Assembly: GCA_039545355.1 (NCBI GenBank) | Contig: BCJJ01000003.1 | Coordinates: 1,323,092 to 1,387,091 of the forward strand | DNA length: 64,000 bases | Direction: 5' to 3' | Source of the DNA: Trichosporon coremiiforme | Taxonomy: Eukaryota > Basidiomycota > Tremellomycetes > Trichosporonales > Trichosporonaceae | Shown: positions 54,187 to 64,000 of the stretch, in pieces | How the letters are laid out: each line of letters starts with the position of its first letter | Numbering within the stretch: the first letter of the stretch is position 1 | Program-made: the position numbers and the translations under genes | The notes under the pieces: generated by a model | The model's database searches: none | The model's input: the letters and a program-made list of their open reading frames with translations, nothing else | What the model was told of the DNA's origin: nothing

Positions 54187-55356
54187 CTAGAGAACATCTG
54201 TGGCAGACTTCTTCTCTTGTTGGGGCTTTACGTCCCCCATGACTTCGGCTGCTGAGCTTGTCGTCGCTTCTCCCTCGGCCACCTGGCTGTATGGAGGAGG
54301 ACGAGAGGCCGCTTCCTCTGGTAGCACAGGCGAGACAGTTCGGACACCCATCATACCGTCGTAGTGCGCGAAGTCGTACCGCTTGCTCTTGGCTTTCTCG
54401 TACTCGCGAGGGTTATGGTTCCAGACCAGCAACCTGTACAATTGATGGTCCTTGATGCTAGACTGGTGTACCATGATCCCAGCGAATCTGAGGTATTCTT
54501 TACCGACGGGAACGGGTGTTTGGAAGTTGTTTGTCCACTTGGTGTACTTTTCGACCTCTTCATCCCCATTGTATCCCTTGCAGTTGAGAATGGGCACGAG
54601 TAGCTCTTCGAAAAGGCGCTTCATGGTGTTCCAGTGCTCGCCTTTCCGGCGGGCTCCGATAATCCGCAACATCTGGAACGGGAAGTCGTCCATCCGGTCG
54701 TTGCTGGTGAGGATGCAATAGCGATCGCTGTCGAAGAGCCGGTCCACCGATTTCTCAGTCACGGGACGAGGGTACAGTCGCCACACTGCTGGCAACTTGC
54801 CCGAGTCTTCGAGGTCGGAGAGGTATGCTAGGTATTGGCTCATGTACTCTGCCTCCCAGTAGAGCTTGAACCGAATCTCCTGCCATGCAGTAGCCGCTCG
54901 CATGACTTGAGGATAGAATGTCCTCTCCAGGTTCATCTGCTCTTCGGTAGTCCGTGTGCGACTCACGCCATCGGAATCGACGAACGGAACGACGTCCCAG
55001 ATGGCGTACAACGAACACGCCAGGGTGTAAAGCTCCTGGTACCCCGAGACCAGCTTGCCAAAGCCAGAAGAGAGCTCCTCGCGGGAGCACGTCTGCTCCT
55101 GGTTCAGCGCGTCGCGCCATTCGAAACTCGTGAAGTACACGGGCGGCGGGCGAAACGAGCGTCGGATGTCTGCCCAACCGGTCTTCACAGGAGGCGCAGT
55201 CACGTAGCGCACAACAAGCGAGAGTCGTCCATCGGCGCGTGCAATGTGGTCCTGAACTGCGGCCGAGGAAGGTGGTTGCTTGACGACGAAGTCGTACCGG
55301 GCTGGCCAGTCTGGGAACTCCGTCCACGGTTTCTTGTAGCCATAGAGCGCCGACAT
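54187..55356 (-). CDS. Orphan protein of 389 residues with a PPPY motif
   Basis: A single-exon frame with even, protein-like composition, rich in Trp, Tyr, Phe and Arg, so very probably real. No family recognised. It has no signal peptide or membrane segment. Globular-looking pieces include FEWRDALNQEQTCSREELSS and FKLYWEAEYMSQYLAYLSDL. The last 50 residues are disordered and carry RPPPYSQVAEGE. PPPY is a canonical ligand for WW domains such as those of Rsp5/Nedd4 ubiquitin ligases, so it could be an adaptor or a substrate. Codon use is only weakly biased. The start at 55,356 is the first in-frame ATG, and upstream sequence is not coding. Confidence 0.75.
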   Translation of the reverse strand: MSALYGYKKPWTEFPDWPARYDFVVKQPPSSAAVQDHIARADGRLSLVVRYVTAPPVKTGWADIRRSFRPPPVYFTSFEWRDALNQEQTCSREELSSGFGKLVSGYQELYTLACSLYAIWDVVPFVDSDGVSRTRTTEEQMNLERTFYPQVMRAATAWQEIRFKLYWEAEYMSQYLAYLSDLEDSGKLPAVWRLYPRPVTEKSVDRLFDSDRYCILTSNDRMDDFPFQMLRIIGARRKGEHWNTMKRLFEELLVPILNCKGYNGDEEVEKYTKWTNNFQTPVPVGKEYLRFAGIMVHQSSIKDHQLYRLLVWNHNPREYEKAKSKRYDFAHYDGMMGVRTVSPVLPEEAASRPPPYSQVAEGEATTSSAAEVMGDVKPQQEKKSATDVL

Positions 55357-55902
55357 TGCTGCAGCGACTACTGAGACAAGCGGTCGATGATGTGATAGTC
55401 AGAAAGGAAGCATGAAGTACGTCGTTAGTGGGGTGACAGCCTTCTCGTGAGCTTGCGGGTCCGTGCTCATCTGCGACACACCTTCGGATCCGTAGTCACC
55501 GCATACTGCTGTGCCAGAGACTGTGGCACCGTGGCGCTTTAAATCGCAGCATTCCCGGAATTTCCTGCACTATTTCACACTACAGACTGTTTCTCGTGAG
55601 CCGTCCATCTACGCACTCTGTTGATCGCATCGTCATGACTATACAGAGGCATCTGACACCTTCTTTTTCTTCTGCACTCCTCACTCTTGACTTCTCACTC
55701 CTTACTCCTCACTCTCCACTCTCCGCTTGTTTCCCAACGCGCATGTTACCGCCATGTTTCTGACCACCTCGGCGGCCGCTGGCATCCGTACCGCCTGAGC
55801 CCGCTTCACCGACCGCCCCAGTCATTCTGGTGGTTCCTATCTCCGTTCGAGCATCACTGTCGATTAACGCACGAGCATCCGCCGTTCGGGTGAGTTACTG
55901 CT
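55357..55902. other. Intergenic region
   Basis: Upstream of the PPPY orphan gene. A C/T-rich run of TCACTC-type repeats at about 55,675-55,725 resembles a polypyrimidine leader for plus-strand transcription. No gene supported. Confidence 0.45.
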
Positions 55903-56335
55903 CAGCAACATCGCTTACGGAAGTGATCGCTCACATCGTACTCTGCACGACGATGCACTTCATGCTCAACCTGTCCTCCCCAGAAGACGCCTGGTGAGTC
56001 GCTTATCCGTGTCATCAGTCGATCTAGCCTCTCTTTTCCTTTCCCGGAACGCTCTGACTTCTCATCCCATGTCGCTAAACGCACTGCTGACAAGTCCAGC
56101 GCCTACCGCTTCAGCGTCCTCCAGATCTTTGGCATGTACAAGGCGTCGATGCTGCTCCGGGATGGATACGCATGGTACCATTCCTGCTGAGTGCGTCGTC
56201 AACTTCATCCTCGGCTATCCCCCTGTGGAGGCAACGTGAGTGAAAACGTGACGGAGTTGACAACAGGCTTGTCGAGGAAGAGATGAAGGAGGACATCAAG
56301 GCGGACATCAGGGAGGACACCAAGGAGGACACCTA
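55903..56335 (+). CDS. Doubtful small gene or gene fragment
   Basis: Two pieces join in phase over a plausible intron (GTGAGT near 55,993 to an acceptor after GCTGACAAGTCCAG near 56,099). The first reads IVLCTTMHFMLNLSSPEDA. The second reads YRFSVLQIFGMYKASMLL and soon reaches a stop (TGA near 56,189). Another frame of the same stretch reads AECVVNFILGYPPVEAT and, over a 36-37 base intron, joins a charged repeat (KEDIKADIREDTKEDT) ending at about 56,335. Both cannot be used together without a frame change, so this may be a decayed gene or alternative splicing. Nothing identifies a function. Confidence 0.25.
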
Positions 56336-57217
56336 GGAGGATTTCGAGAAGGATGGCGCACAGAGCTTCGACGAACCGGCGTCCACTGTCCTTCGTGCCG
56401 GTGCCCCTGGTTGGAAGGGCTGTCGAACTCGTAGGCCACCGTCACCTGCCTTGCCGACTAAGTGCACAATGTGACGCGCCGCCCTGTTCTGTCCAGAGAC
56501 CTATCCCTCCTGTGACTTGAGTTGCTCCTGAGCAGTATAAGTTAATGTAAGCATGCCATACAGTGTACGATGATACATGCTGGACAGGTCTATCTATGAT
56601 GCGAGTAAAGTGACTAAGTTATCCCAAAAGCAGATTCTGTGATGGTATGTGGTGTTGGTGCAGGCTGGATGTTATTCCGCGGGGCTGAGGTGTGTGGTGG
56701 GCTGGAGAGTGCGACCTCTGCCTGAAGCTCGGGTTCGAGAGCAGGCTGAGGCGCCGAATGCCCCGCCCAAGCGAGCATAACGCCCCCGAGTAGCTGCCGC
56801 TGATGCCGTCGGACCCGCGGCGTCCCGGTGGTTCGCGCACAAAGTATGGCATCGGCGCACTCGCCCCGCGCGCACGTACACCGCTCCCGATGCCCGCGAG
56901 TCCGCAACTGCTCTGCGCCGGTGCTAAAGGTGGGAGTGGCCGTACCCGGGGACGGTCACTGTGCCGTCGCGGAACCGAGGGCGCGGGCGTCAGACAGTCG
57001 GTGAGCCCAACAGAGTAGTCGGCGCGTACGGGCAGTTCGAGAGCGATATCGAGCCCGCAGGAGTGAAGCGGAAGGGGACGGGGTCGGGCTTGCAATGAGC
57101 CTGATATGATGGTCTAGGTTGCTGTCGCTGCTGTGTAGGAGGTTGTGGCTGTGGTAGAGGCTGTGCGTGGGCCTTGGGTAGAGAGTGTGGTCGTTGGGGT
57201 TGGGTGGTTGCGATTCT
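56336..57217. other. Intergenic region downstream of the Furry-family gene
   Basis: About 880 bases. No supportable gene; probably the 3' untranslated part of the minus-strand Furry/Tao3 gene and spacer. Confidence 0.5.
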
Positions 57218-60200
57218 CTAGATCGCATTGAGGGCGTCGCGCGGGCTGGGTGTGCGGGTGCGATCGTCCTCCCACGGCCTAATCAGGCCGTTAGCGCCGT
57301 TGGGTGGATGCTCGTCGAGCCAGAACTGCTCCGCGCTCGGGTTCAGGTCGAACTCGCTCTCGCTAGAGAAGGAGGGGGTGTGTGGTGCGTGGCCGGACAC
57401 GTTGAGACTGTCGTTGGCACGGTCGCCCATGCGCGAGCCGGCCCGGGAGGATGAGTAAGCGTTGTAACCGCCCACAACTGGGGCGCTGGACGCCGCCACG
57501 GGACCTTCTCCTGGCACGGTGTTGTACCCGTCAGAGACGGCGGTGGCAAAGCTCTCGGTTGAGTGCGCGGCCGCCGTTGCCTTGTACGCCGATTCCTGAA
57601 GGTGGGCCGTTGGTGAGCGCGTGCCGCGCGCCATTATCGCGCGAACGCGAGGGTCCTGGATCGGCATCGCTAAAGACTCCGAGGAGGAAGCGCGGCCGAA
57701 GCTGCCAAAGTTCTTGCGGCGGGTTTGCAGAGGAGACGTCATGCCATTAGTCGGCTGGTCGAGGCTGTCATCGAAGAAGAGGTTCAGACTGTGCAGCGCA
57801 CCAACGAGGTCGCCCATCGAAGCATTGTCGGGCACAGACACAGGCGGGCTCGGCATCTCAATGAGGCTGCCGTTCGACGGCCAGGCATCCGAGTTCGAGG
57901 CGTTGACGCTCTTCATGTGACTCTTGCTGTCGACGTTAGGGTTGCTGCCATTCTTTCCGTTCGCCAGATCGGAGAACTGCAGCACTGAGAAGTGTGCGGA
58001 CGCGGCTCGACTCTCGACGGCGCACGTGTTGAAGACGGCTTGCACGTTGGAGCGAGTCACTTCGGACCGCTCACTGGCGTTCGGGACAGACCAGCCGGAG
58101 GACTCGATAGGTCCGAAGATCGGGTCAGTCGTGTCTGGACCGGAAGGGTCGATGTTGTTGAACGGCGGGAGGTCAAGAACCTCGAGAGCGCTCGAGACAT
58201 GCTTCGTCGACACCATGCGGAGAAGCGGGCGGCTGAGCTCGCGCGCGTGCGGAGACAGCGCTGGCCCAGCCTCGGGGTACGCCAGCACAAGCTTGAGGAT
58301 CTGCAGACTCTTCTCCCTCATCCAGTCGTTATGGTTGAGGGTGAAGCCTAGCAGGATAGTGACGAGCTCGAGGGGCTGAGAGTTCAGGAAGTCACGCAGC
58401 AGCTGCGCCGCCTGCCGGATGAAGTCGTCCTTGGCGCGGAAGCGGTTGCGGGCGAAAGACGTCAACAGACGAGCCAAGCTAGCGTTGCCGCGGCGCTCGG
58501 CGATATCCGCAAGGTCGGTCGCCATGCCTGCCAGCTCCTCGTTCGGCTCTCCGAGGTCGGTTGAGTGCAGCATCCAGGGCAGCGCCGCAGCGAAACCATG
58601 GAGCAGACGGCCATCCTCCTCATCGATGAGCTCGGTAGAGGGGACACTGGTGAGACGGCGCAGCACGTCAAACGTCATCATGTCCGTCGTGGACGAACGG
58701 AGGCCCATGAGCAGAAGCGATTGCAAGTGGGGCGGCGGTCCGGTGAGATCCGAGGGGCGGAACGAGACGAGGTGCGACACGACCGCGGGGTCGGCCAGGT
58801 TCGCCTTGTCCAGGATGTGCGACAGGAGATCGACGACCTCATTAAATTCAGCCTCATAGGGGGTTGTGAGACACGCAACAGCGCACCAGAAGATCTGGGG
58901 GAAGTTGCGCATCTCGTCCTCCGACTTGGAGCGCACGATGCAGGCGAAGGTGCGCAGGAGTTCATTGTTAAATGCCTGGATCTCGGGCGACGAGCTCGCA
59001 ATCGTACTGGAGAGGCGGGCAAGGACGTCGGACACCATGCGCGGAGTGATGTCAAGCGCAAGGACGCGGAACACTTGGAACGAGCGACACGCGAGGTGGC
59101 GGATCGTGCACGAAGTGGCCCAGTTCAGCGCCAGCGTGCCCCACTGTTTGCGGAGTGTGGGTTGGAGCTGCTGGAAGATGCCGAGGATCTTGAACAGGAG
59201 AGTCGACATGGGTGTTGGAGCGTGCGCAAACGTCTGCGAGCTGCCTGCATCGTCGTACGACCAGAAGAGGTCAGCCTTGTGACGCGACAGCTTGTTCGTC
59301 ATCATCTCGGCTGCGTTCCAGACCTCGGCGCGCTCTGCTGGAGGCAAGTTCTGGATGTTCGTGTGATCGCTGATCCATGCACGAAGAACCTGGAAGAGCA
59401 CTGCTTTCGCCGACTCGCGCATCGATGTGTTCGGGTCGTCGCAGTGGATGAAGGCGACGTGCAACAGAGTCGGCAGCCGCGAACGGAGGGAAGGATCACT
59501 CAGGCGATGAGGGAGCAGTTCACCCGCGAACAGCAATGCCATCTGTCCCTGCGAGAGTGGCCTGGTCCGCAGAGTGCTGGTGAACAGCGCATCCAGGTTG
59601 GCCAGAGACGTGTTAGGGCTCTCGGGCACATCCGTCTGAGCGGCGGAGGCCATGTCAGACGGGTGGACGAAGCTGCAGATCTCCTCAAAGATGACGTCTC
59701 CGACCGGGGAGTTGGCGAGTGCAGCGATGATCTGCTGCGCATGCTGCACGAAGTCAGGGCTTCCCCGCTTAGCGCCTTGCTCGAATAGGAACTTGATGAG
59801 CGCCCTCGTGTTGCGCGATTGACCCGTGCCGGCGAAGCTGAGGAGGATCTCGCGCACCTCATCTAGGTGATCGGCACTGAACCTGACGACAAGGTACATG
59901 ATGTTCAGCAGTGACTGGTGCTCGAGAGCGATCTCCTCCGGGCCGAGTTCCGAGGTGTCGGCTTCGAGCTCCAGAACCTTGAGGAAAGGCGGGAGAATGC
60001 TCAGAGTCGCCTGTCGCCGGGGTGCTTCCAGCTGACCAAGGCGCTTGGTGCACTCGGTCAGGAAGGGGAACGCCAGTTGCGGGTATAAGTTGGCGAGCTT
60101 GGTAGCCATCTCGAGCTGGGCGCTGCGGTATACGTTGGGTGCCGCACTGCCAACGAGAGGCAGAAGACCAGACACGGACAGCTGATCGTCAGGATCGTCA

Positions 60201-63200
60201 AAGAGCCAGACCGCGAGCTGGAAAGCACGCTGGCGCACAGCCGCTACCGGGTGGCCCAGTTTCGACAGGGACAAGCAGGCGCGCTGTGCTGGCGGCAGCT
60301 TGATGGTGCCGTCGCTGATGACGTCCGCGAGGATGCCAAAGAAACTAGCATCGAGCGAGAAGTGCTCGCCCTCGCCAAAGGACTGGTGCAAGACCTCGTC
60401 TGAGAGCCTCGGGACGTCCCAGTTGTACTTGATCAGGGCGGAGAGAGCCTTGCGAGCCGTGTCGTGGTTCGAGCTCTGCGAGGTTTGGAACATGCCTCGA
60501 ATCCAGCGGAGGACCATGAGCGGGTCGACGATGTGATCCGTCTGAGACGGAACCGTTTCCGGCGCATTGATGAGCCGCCCCAGACAGAGACTGGCCATCG
60601 CCTCCGCCGAGGCGGCAGACAGCAGCTTCATTTTCGACTGCAGCAGGTCGACGTACTGGGCCTTGTCGTCTCCGCGGTATGAGTCCGCGGCCTGCTGGAG
60701 TGTGTGCGACACGCGCGCCTTGGCGATATCAGGGCGGCGTCCGACGTTGCACCAGTCGTAACAGAGTTTAAAAATGCCGGCACGGGTGTCCGGACTGAAG
60801 AATCGGTCGCTGCCTCCGAGCTGGCCGAGAGCTGTTGACAGGTTGTCTACGACAATGCAGAAGTACCGGCGGAGGCTCTGCAGGTCGTAGTCCACTTGGA
60901 CTAAGGGCTCGGCAAGAAGGTTGAAGGTGATCTTCACGAAGCCAATGAGATTGGACAGATTCGCGAGGTGGTTCGGGGAGCGGCCGTCGATGATGAGAGG
61001 CGACACGAGGCGGAACACAAGAGCGGCAGCAGTCCACTGTACACCCGATAGGGAGGGACGGCGCATTGTAGGGCTCTCCCTCACTTGCCCCCTAGGCTCG
61101 TTACGAGAACCGTTTTGGTCGTAGAGTCGACGAACGTGGTAGAGTAAGGCTTCCGACAGCTGGCTGAGGGCTGGCAGCCGGATCGAGCCCAACGAATACA
61201 CAGCAGCGTCCTGGAACCGCTTGTCTTCCGACTCCATCACCCGGATGAGGAACGGGAAGATGGCCGGCGAGATCACCACTTCGGGAGACATCGTGGCATC
61301 TAGTTTGCGGGGAGTGGGCAAGGACTTGGTCGGGTCGACCACGGCACAGAGAACGGAGAAGTAAAGTCGCCATTGATCGGCCAGGATAGCAGGGTCCGAC
61401 GTCGTGCGGTTCACAGCAGACGGATTCGTGTGCAGTCGGGGGTTGCGAGAGTTCGCTACAGAACTAAGGTGGGAGATGTTGCGCACAACCGTGTTTGCAA
61501 GAATGGAACGAAGCTCGATGACGCTGCTAGGTAGGTTGTCGTACACCTTTCCGATGAACGCAGGGAGAATGACTGCCCAGAGCGACGCGTCCTTGCTCTG
61601 TTGGCTCTCGGCGATATGCTGGATGAGCTTGGGTACACGAATCGCGGCTAGACGAGCCTTATCCTGCTCCGTGAAGGCGGCCAGCCTCGACAGGGCGATG
61701 TAGTCGGACTCCTCAACCGCACCCTCGTACATCTGCAAGACAGAGGAGATTGGGGGTTTCTCGAGCATAACTCGGCTGTAGCGGAACGGCTCAGACGGTC
61801 CTCGGGCTTCACCAGTGAAGTCGCGAGCAGCCGCAAAAACCGGGAGTGCCAGTTGCCTGAGGTTCTGGCTGGACGAGCAGAGCAAGAACAGACCAGCACC
61901 GTCCACCTTGTTGACATACTCAGCATCGAAGGGTGCCGGGTTCTCGGCTGACCGCTGGTGCGTCGCCAGAGTCTCCAGCACGTCGACCCATACCTTGACG
62001 ACACGGACAAGCTGAGACTCGAGCAGACGCGTGCCGATGAAATGGTCACGGAACACGTGCCTCGTCTCGAAGATGAACTGGCGGTATCGATCCACTAGAG
62101 ACCGCCCGATCTCCGGGTCCTGCGCGACCCTGCGCATGGTTCGCGAGGCAACGTCACACACCATGGGGTCAGCGGAGAACGTCGCCCGGCACAGAATGTT
62201 GATGATGTTGTCATTGCTACTCGTAGCGTTCGATGTCGGCAGCAAGAATGGCAATGTCTCCAGCACAGCAGCGAGGAGTCGGAACGTCGACTCGTTCTGC
62301 TTCGGGTACCCAACGTGTACGTCGCCGTGCTTGCGGGTTACCTGCTCGCCTGCTCCTTCCCAGCCGGCGCTGGAGGCATGGGCGGCGATGGTAACGGTGT
62401 CGCCGGACAGGAGCACGCTGCCAACCGTCCGGTCGCAGCTGAGAAGCACATTGATGATCATTGGCCCGCAACGCTTCAGGAACTCGTCCGCCTCGGGGAT
62501 GTTGTGAATGGACTCGGGCAGGTTGGGGCAGTCAATGGCGTCGAAGTCGAACGTCGTGAAGTCGGCGCTCTTAGGCAGACTTACAGGATTGTTTGCCGCG
62601 AGACACTCAAGCGTCTTCGTGGCAGCCTGTACAGCGACATAGGCACGTTCTGGGAACATGACCTCTCCGGCGGAGCCATCGGCGGCTCGCGGCGGTACAC
62701 AGTCCAGAAGGAACTCTGCAACGAGCTCTTGTCCGAAGTCGAACTGCCGCGCCATGACGTAGTGCAGAATCGCGACGAACGGATCGAGAGGCAGATCTGT
62801 CGGCAGGAGCTGTCCGGTGTTGACCGGGAAGTGGTTCCGCAGAAGACCCTCGAGTCGTCGTCTTGTTGAGGTGGAACTCTCAGGACAGCGGTTCAAGTAG
62901 ACCCAGAGCAGGCGGACGAAGGCGTTCATGCCGACCGCTCGACTTGTCCTATCCTTCGTCTTGGAAGAAATGGAGTCGATGCACGCTTGCCAGTGCTCCA
63001 TGAACACCTCTCGGGGTGACACGCTGAGCGCGACCACGACCAGCGGGAATGCCACATTCCAGTAGCGAGGTTTTGACGCCATCACCATCGCCCGCTGCAA
63101 GATTGTCGCAACGGCCTTGGACCACTGCGGGTGGTTGACCTCAGCCGTGGCGCTCTCAATGACAGAGTGCAGCAGATGCGTGAAGGTCTCCGCGAATGCG

Positions 63201-64000
63201 CTCTTTAGCGAGTTGCCATGAGCGTTCACGAAGAACACCGACAATGTCTGGAGGAACTCAGAAGCCATTCCCAGGTTGTCGTCCGGATATACCTTCAGCT
63301 TCAGATGCCGCACACCCTTCAGGACGTGCTCTACCCGGGCGTCGAGGTCCTTCGGCGCCGCAGCGTTCAGGGTTCCGATTTCGTGTGTAAACCGCTCGCT
63401 AACCGTTAGGAAGCGGCTGTTGGAAAGCTCGCCGAGGAAGTCGACCAGAAGGTTCGATACATCTTTCCTGATGTAATCGTCAGGCCGCTCGGACTTGAAG
63501 AGGTTGAACGCCGCGTTCTCGAGGTTGAGAGCGACATCTTCTCCGAGATCCTGCGGCGGGACAGATTGGACGATACCAAACAGCGCGCGGTAGTACATGT
63601 ACTTGGCCGCAGACGTCTTGCGGCTGTTGAGAATATAGGCGGCCTCGTCCGGCCGCAGCTGAACCATCGACTGCTTGAGCTGGCTCCTAACCTCCGCAGC
63701 AATCATCGGCTCGCACTGGACACGACACCATGAGCTCAGAACGTCGAGCACCCGCCGAGCGTGTCGCCGCGAGCAGTTGGCCAGCTGGCTCAGGATGTCG
63801 TCGAAAGCGGGGTCCACACCCTGCTCCAAGATGGACGCAAGGGAGACCTGAGAGTTCTGTCGTCAGCTCATGCACGGTTGGCGCGGAGCTCACCAGTGGC
63901 TTAGAAGTGACTTTCTTCATCTTCTTCTCAGCCAGTTCTCTGAAGGAGTGGAAAACGACCTTCAGAGCCTCCTCAGCTGGAGTCTTACCGAAGGACTCGA
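57218..64000 (-). CDS. Furry/Tao3/Mor2 (PAG1) cell-morphogenesis scaffold, 5' end cut by window
   Basis: Giant HEAT/armadillo-like scaffold of the RAM/MOR (NDR kinase) network that directs polarised growth and cell separation. Two exons are visible: 63894-64000 (entering from the window edge) and 57218-63856, joined by a 37-base intron. At least 2,240 residues are present and the N-terminus is missing. The visible start FGKTPAEEALKVVFHSFREL and FDDILSQLANCSRRHARRVL are the conserved opening of the family. The middle and C-terminal Mor2-PAG1 regions follow (for example RHLACRSFQVFRVLALDITP and FWCAVACLTTPYEAEFNEVV). The C-terminal 250 residues are Ser/Asn-rich and disordered, a likely site for regulation. 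A minus-strand frame of over 6.6 kb without a break in an intron-rich genome is notable but normal for this family. Confidence 0.95.

Noticed and set aside
56720..56740. GGTTCGAGAGC as a tRNA B box
   Set aside because: Does not match GGTTCGANTCC at the end and has no A box or acceptor stem around it. No tRNA was found elsewhere by eye either, but a dedicated search was not possible.

Overview
This window is nuclear DNA of a filamentous or yeast-like fungus, most probably a tremellomycete basidiomycete of the Trichosporonales type (Trichosporon, Cutaneotrichosporon, Apiotrichum or Vanrija). The taxonomic call is inference. It rests on GC-rich, C-ending codons, intron-dense genes, very short introns (about 30 to 75 bases) with a CTGAC or CTAAC branch site only a few bases before the 3' AG, and basidiomycete-like proteins. 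Nothing looks bacterial, viral or organellar, and I found no RNA gene, CRISPR array or intact transposon.

Layout. 1-7.8 kb: fructose-bisphosphate aldolase (FBA1, +) with two micro-exons, a long empty stretch, and a small 110-residue orphan gene (+). 7.9-13.1 kb: a branch-2 histidine phosphatase (-) divergent from a Zn2Cys6 transcription factor (+). 15.4-16.5 kb: an Ato/Gpr1/Fun34-type acetate transporter (+). 18.4-21.0 kb: broken minus-strand coding sequence. 21.3-23.6 kb: cytosolic Hsp70 (SSA type, -) with a heat-shock-like promoter. 23.6-30.2 kb: a gene-poor accessory block holding three degenerate, clearly related copies of an unrecognised two-part W/C/F-rich protein module. This is the least explained part of the window.

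30.2-49.4 kb is dense housekeeping territory: complex I 75-kDa subunit (-), ubiquilin Dsk2 (-), coactosin/ADF protein (-), SRP receptor beta (+), Pmp3-type membrane proteolipid (+), cysteinyl-tRNA synthetase (-), a p24 cargo receptor (+) with a 4-base exon, a coiled-coil orphan (+), a U1A/U2B''-like RNA-binding protein (-), ceramide synthase LAG1 (+) and a FAR-17a/AIG1-like membrane protein (+). 49.5-57 kb: three orphan proteins (a 1,000-residue proline-rich protein, a serine-rich small protein and a 389-residue PPPY protein) and a doubtful small gene. 57.2 kb to the end: most of a giant Furry/Tao3/Mor2 cell-morphogenesis scaffold (-), cut by the window edge.

There is no operon-like unit. The loosely shared theme of 33-49 kb is the secretory pathway and proteostasis (Dsk2, SRP receptor beta, p24, ceramide synthase). 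Exon-intron models were built by hand from reading frame, splice signals and family conservation. Every multi-exon model I could complete sums to a whole number of codons.
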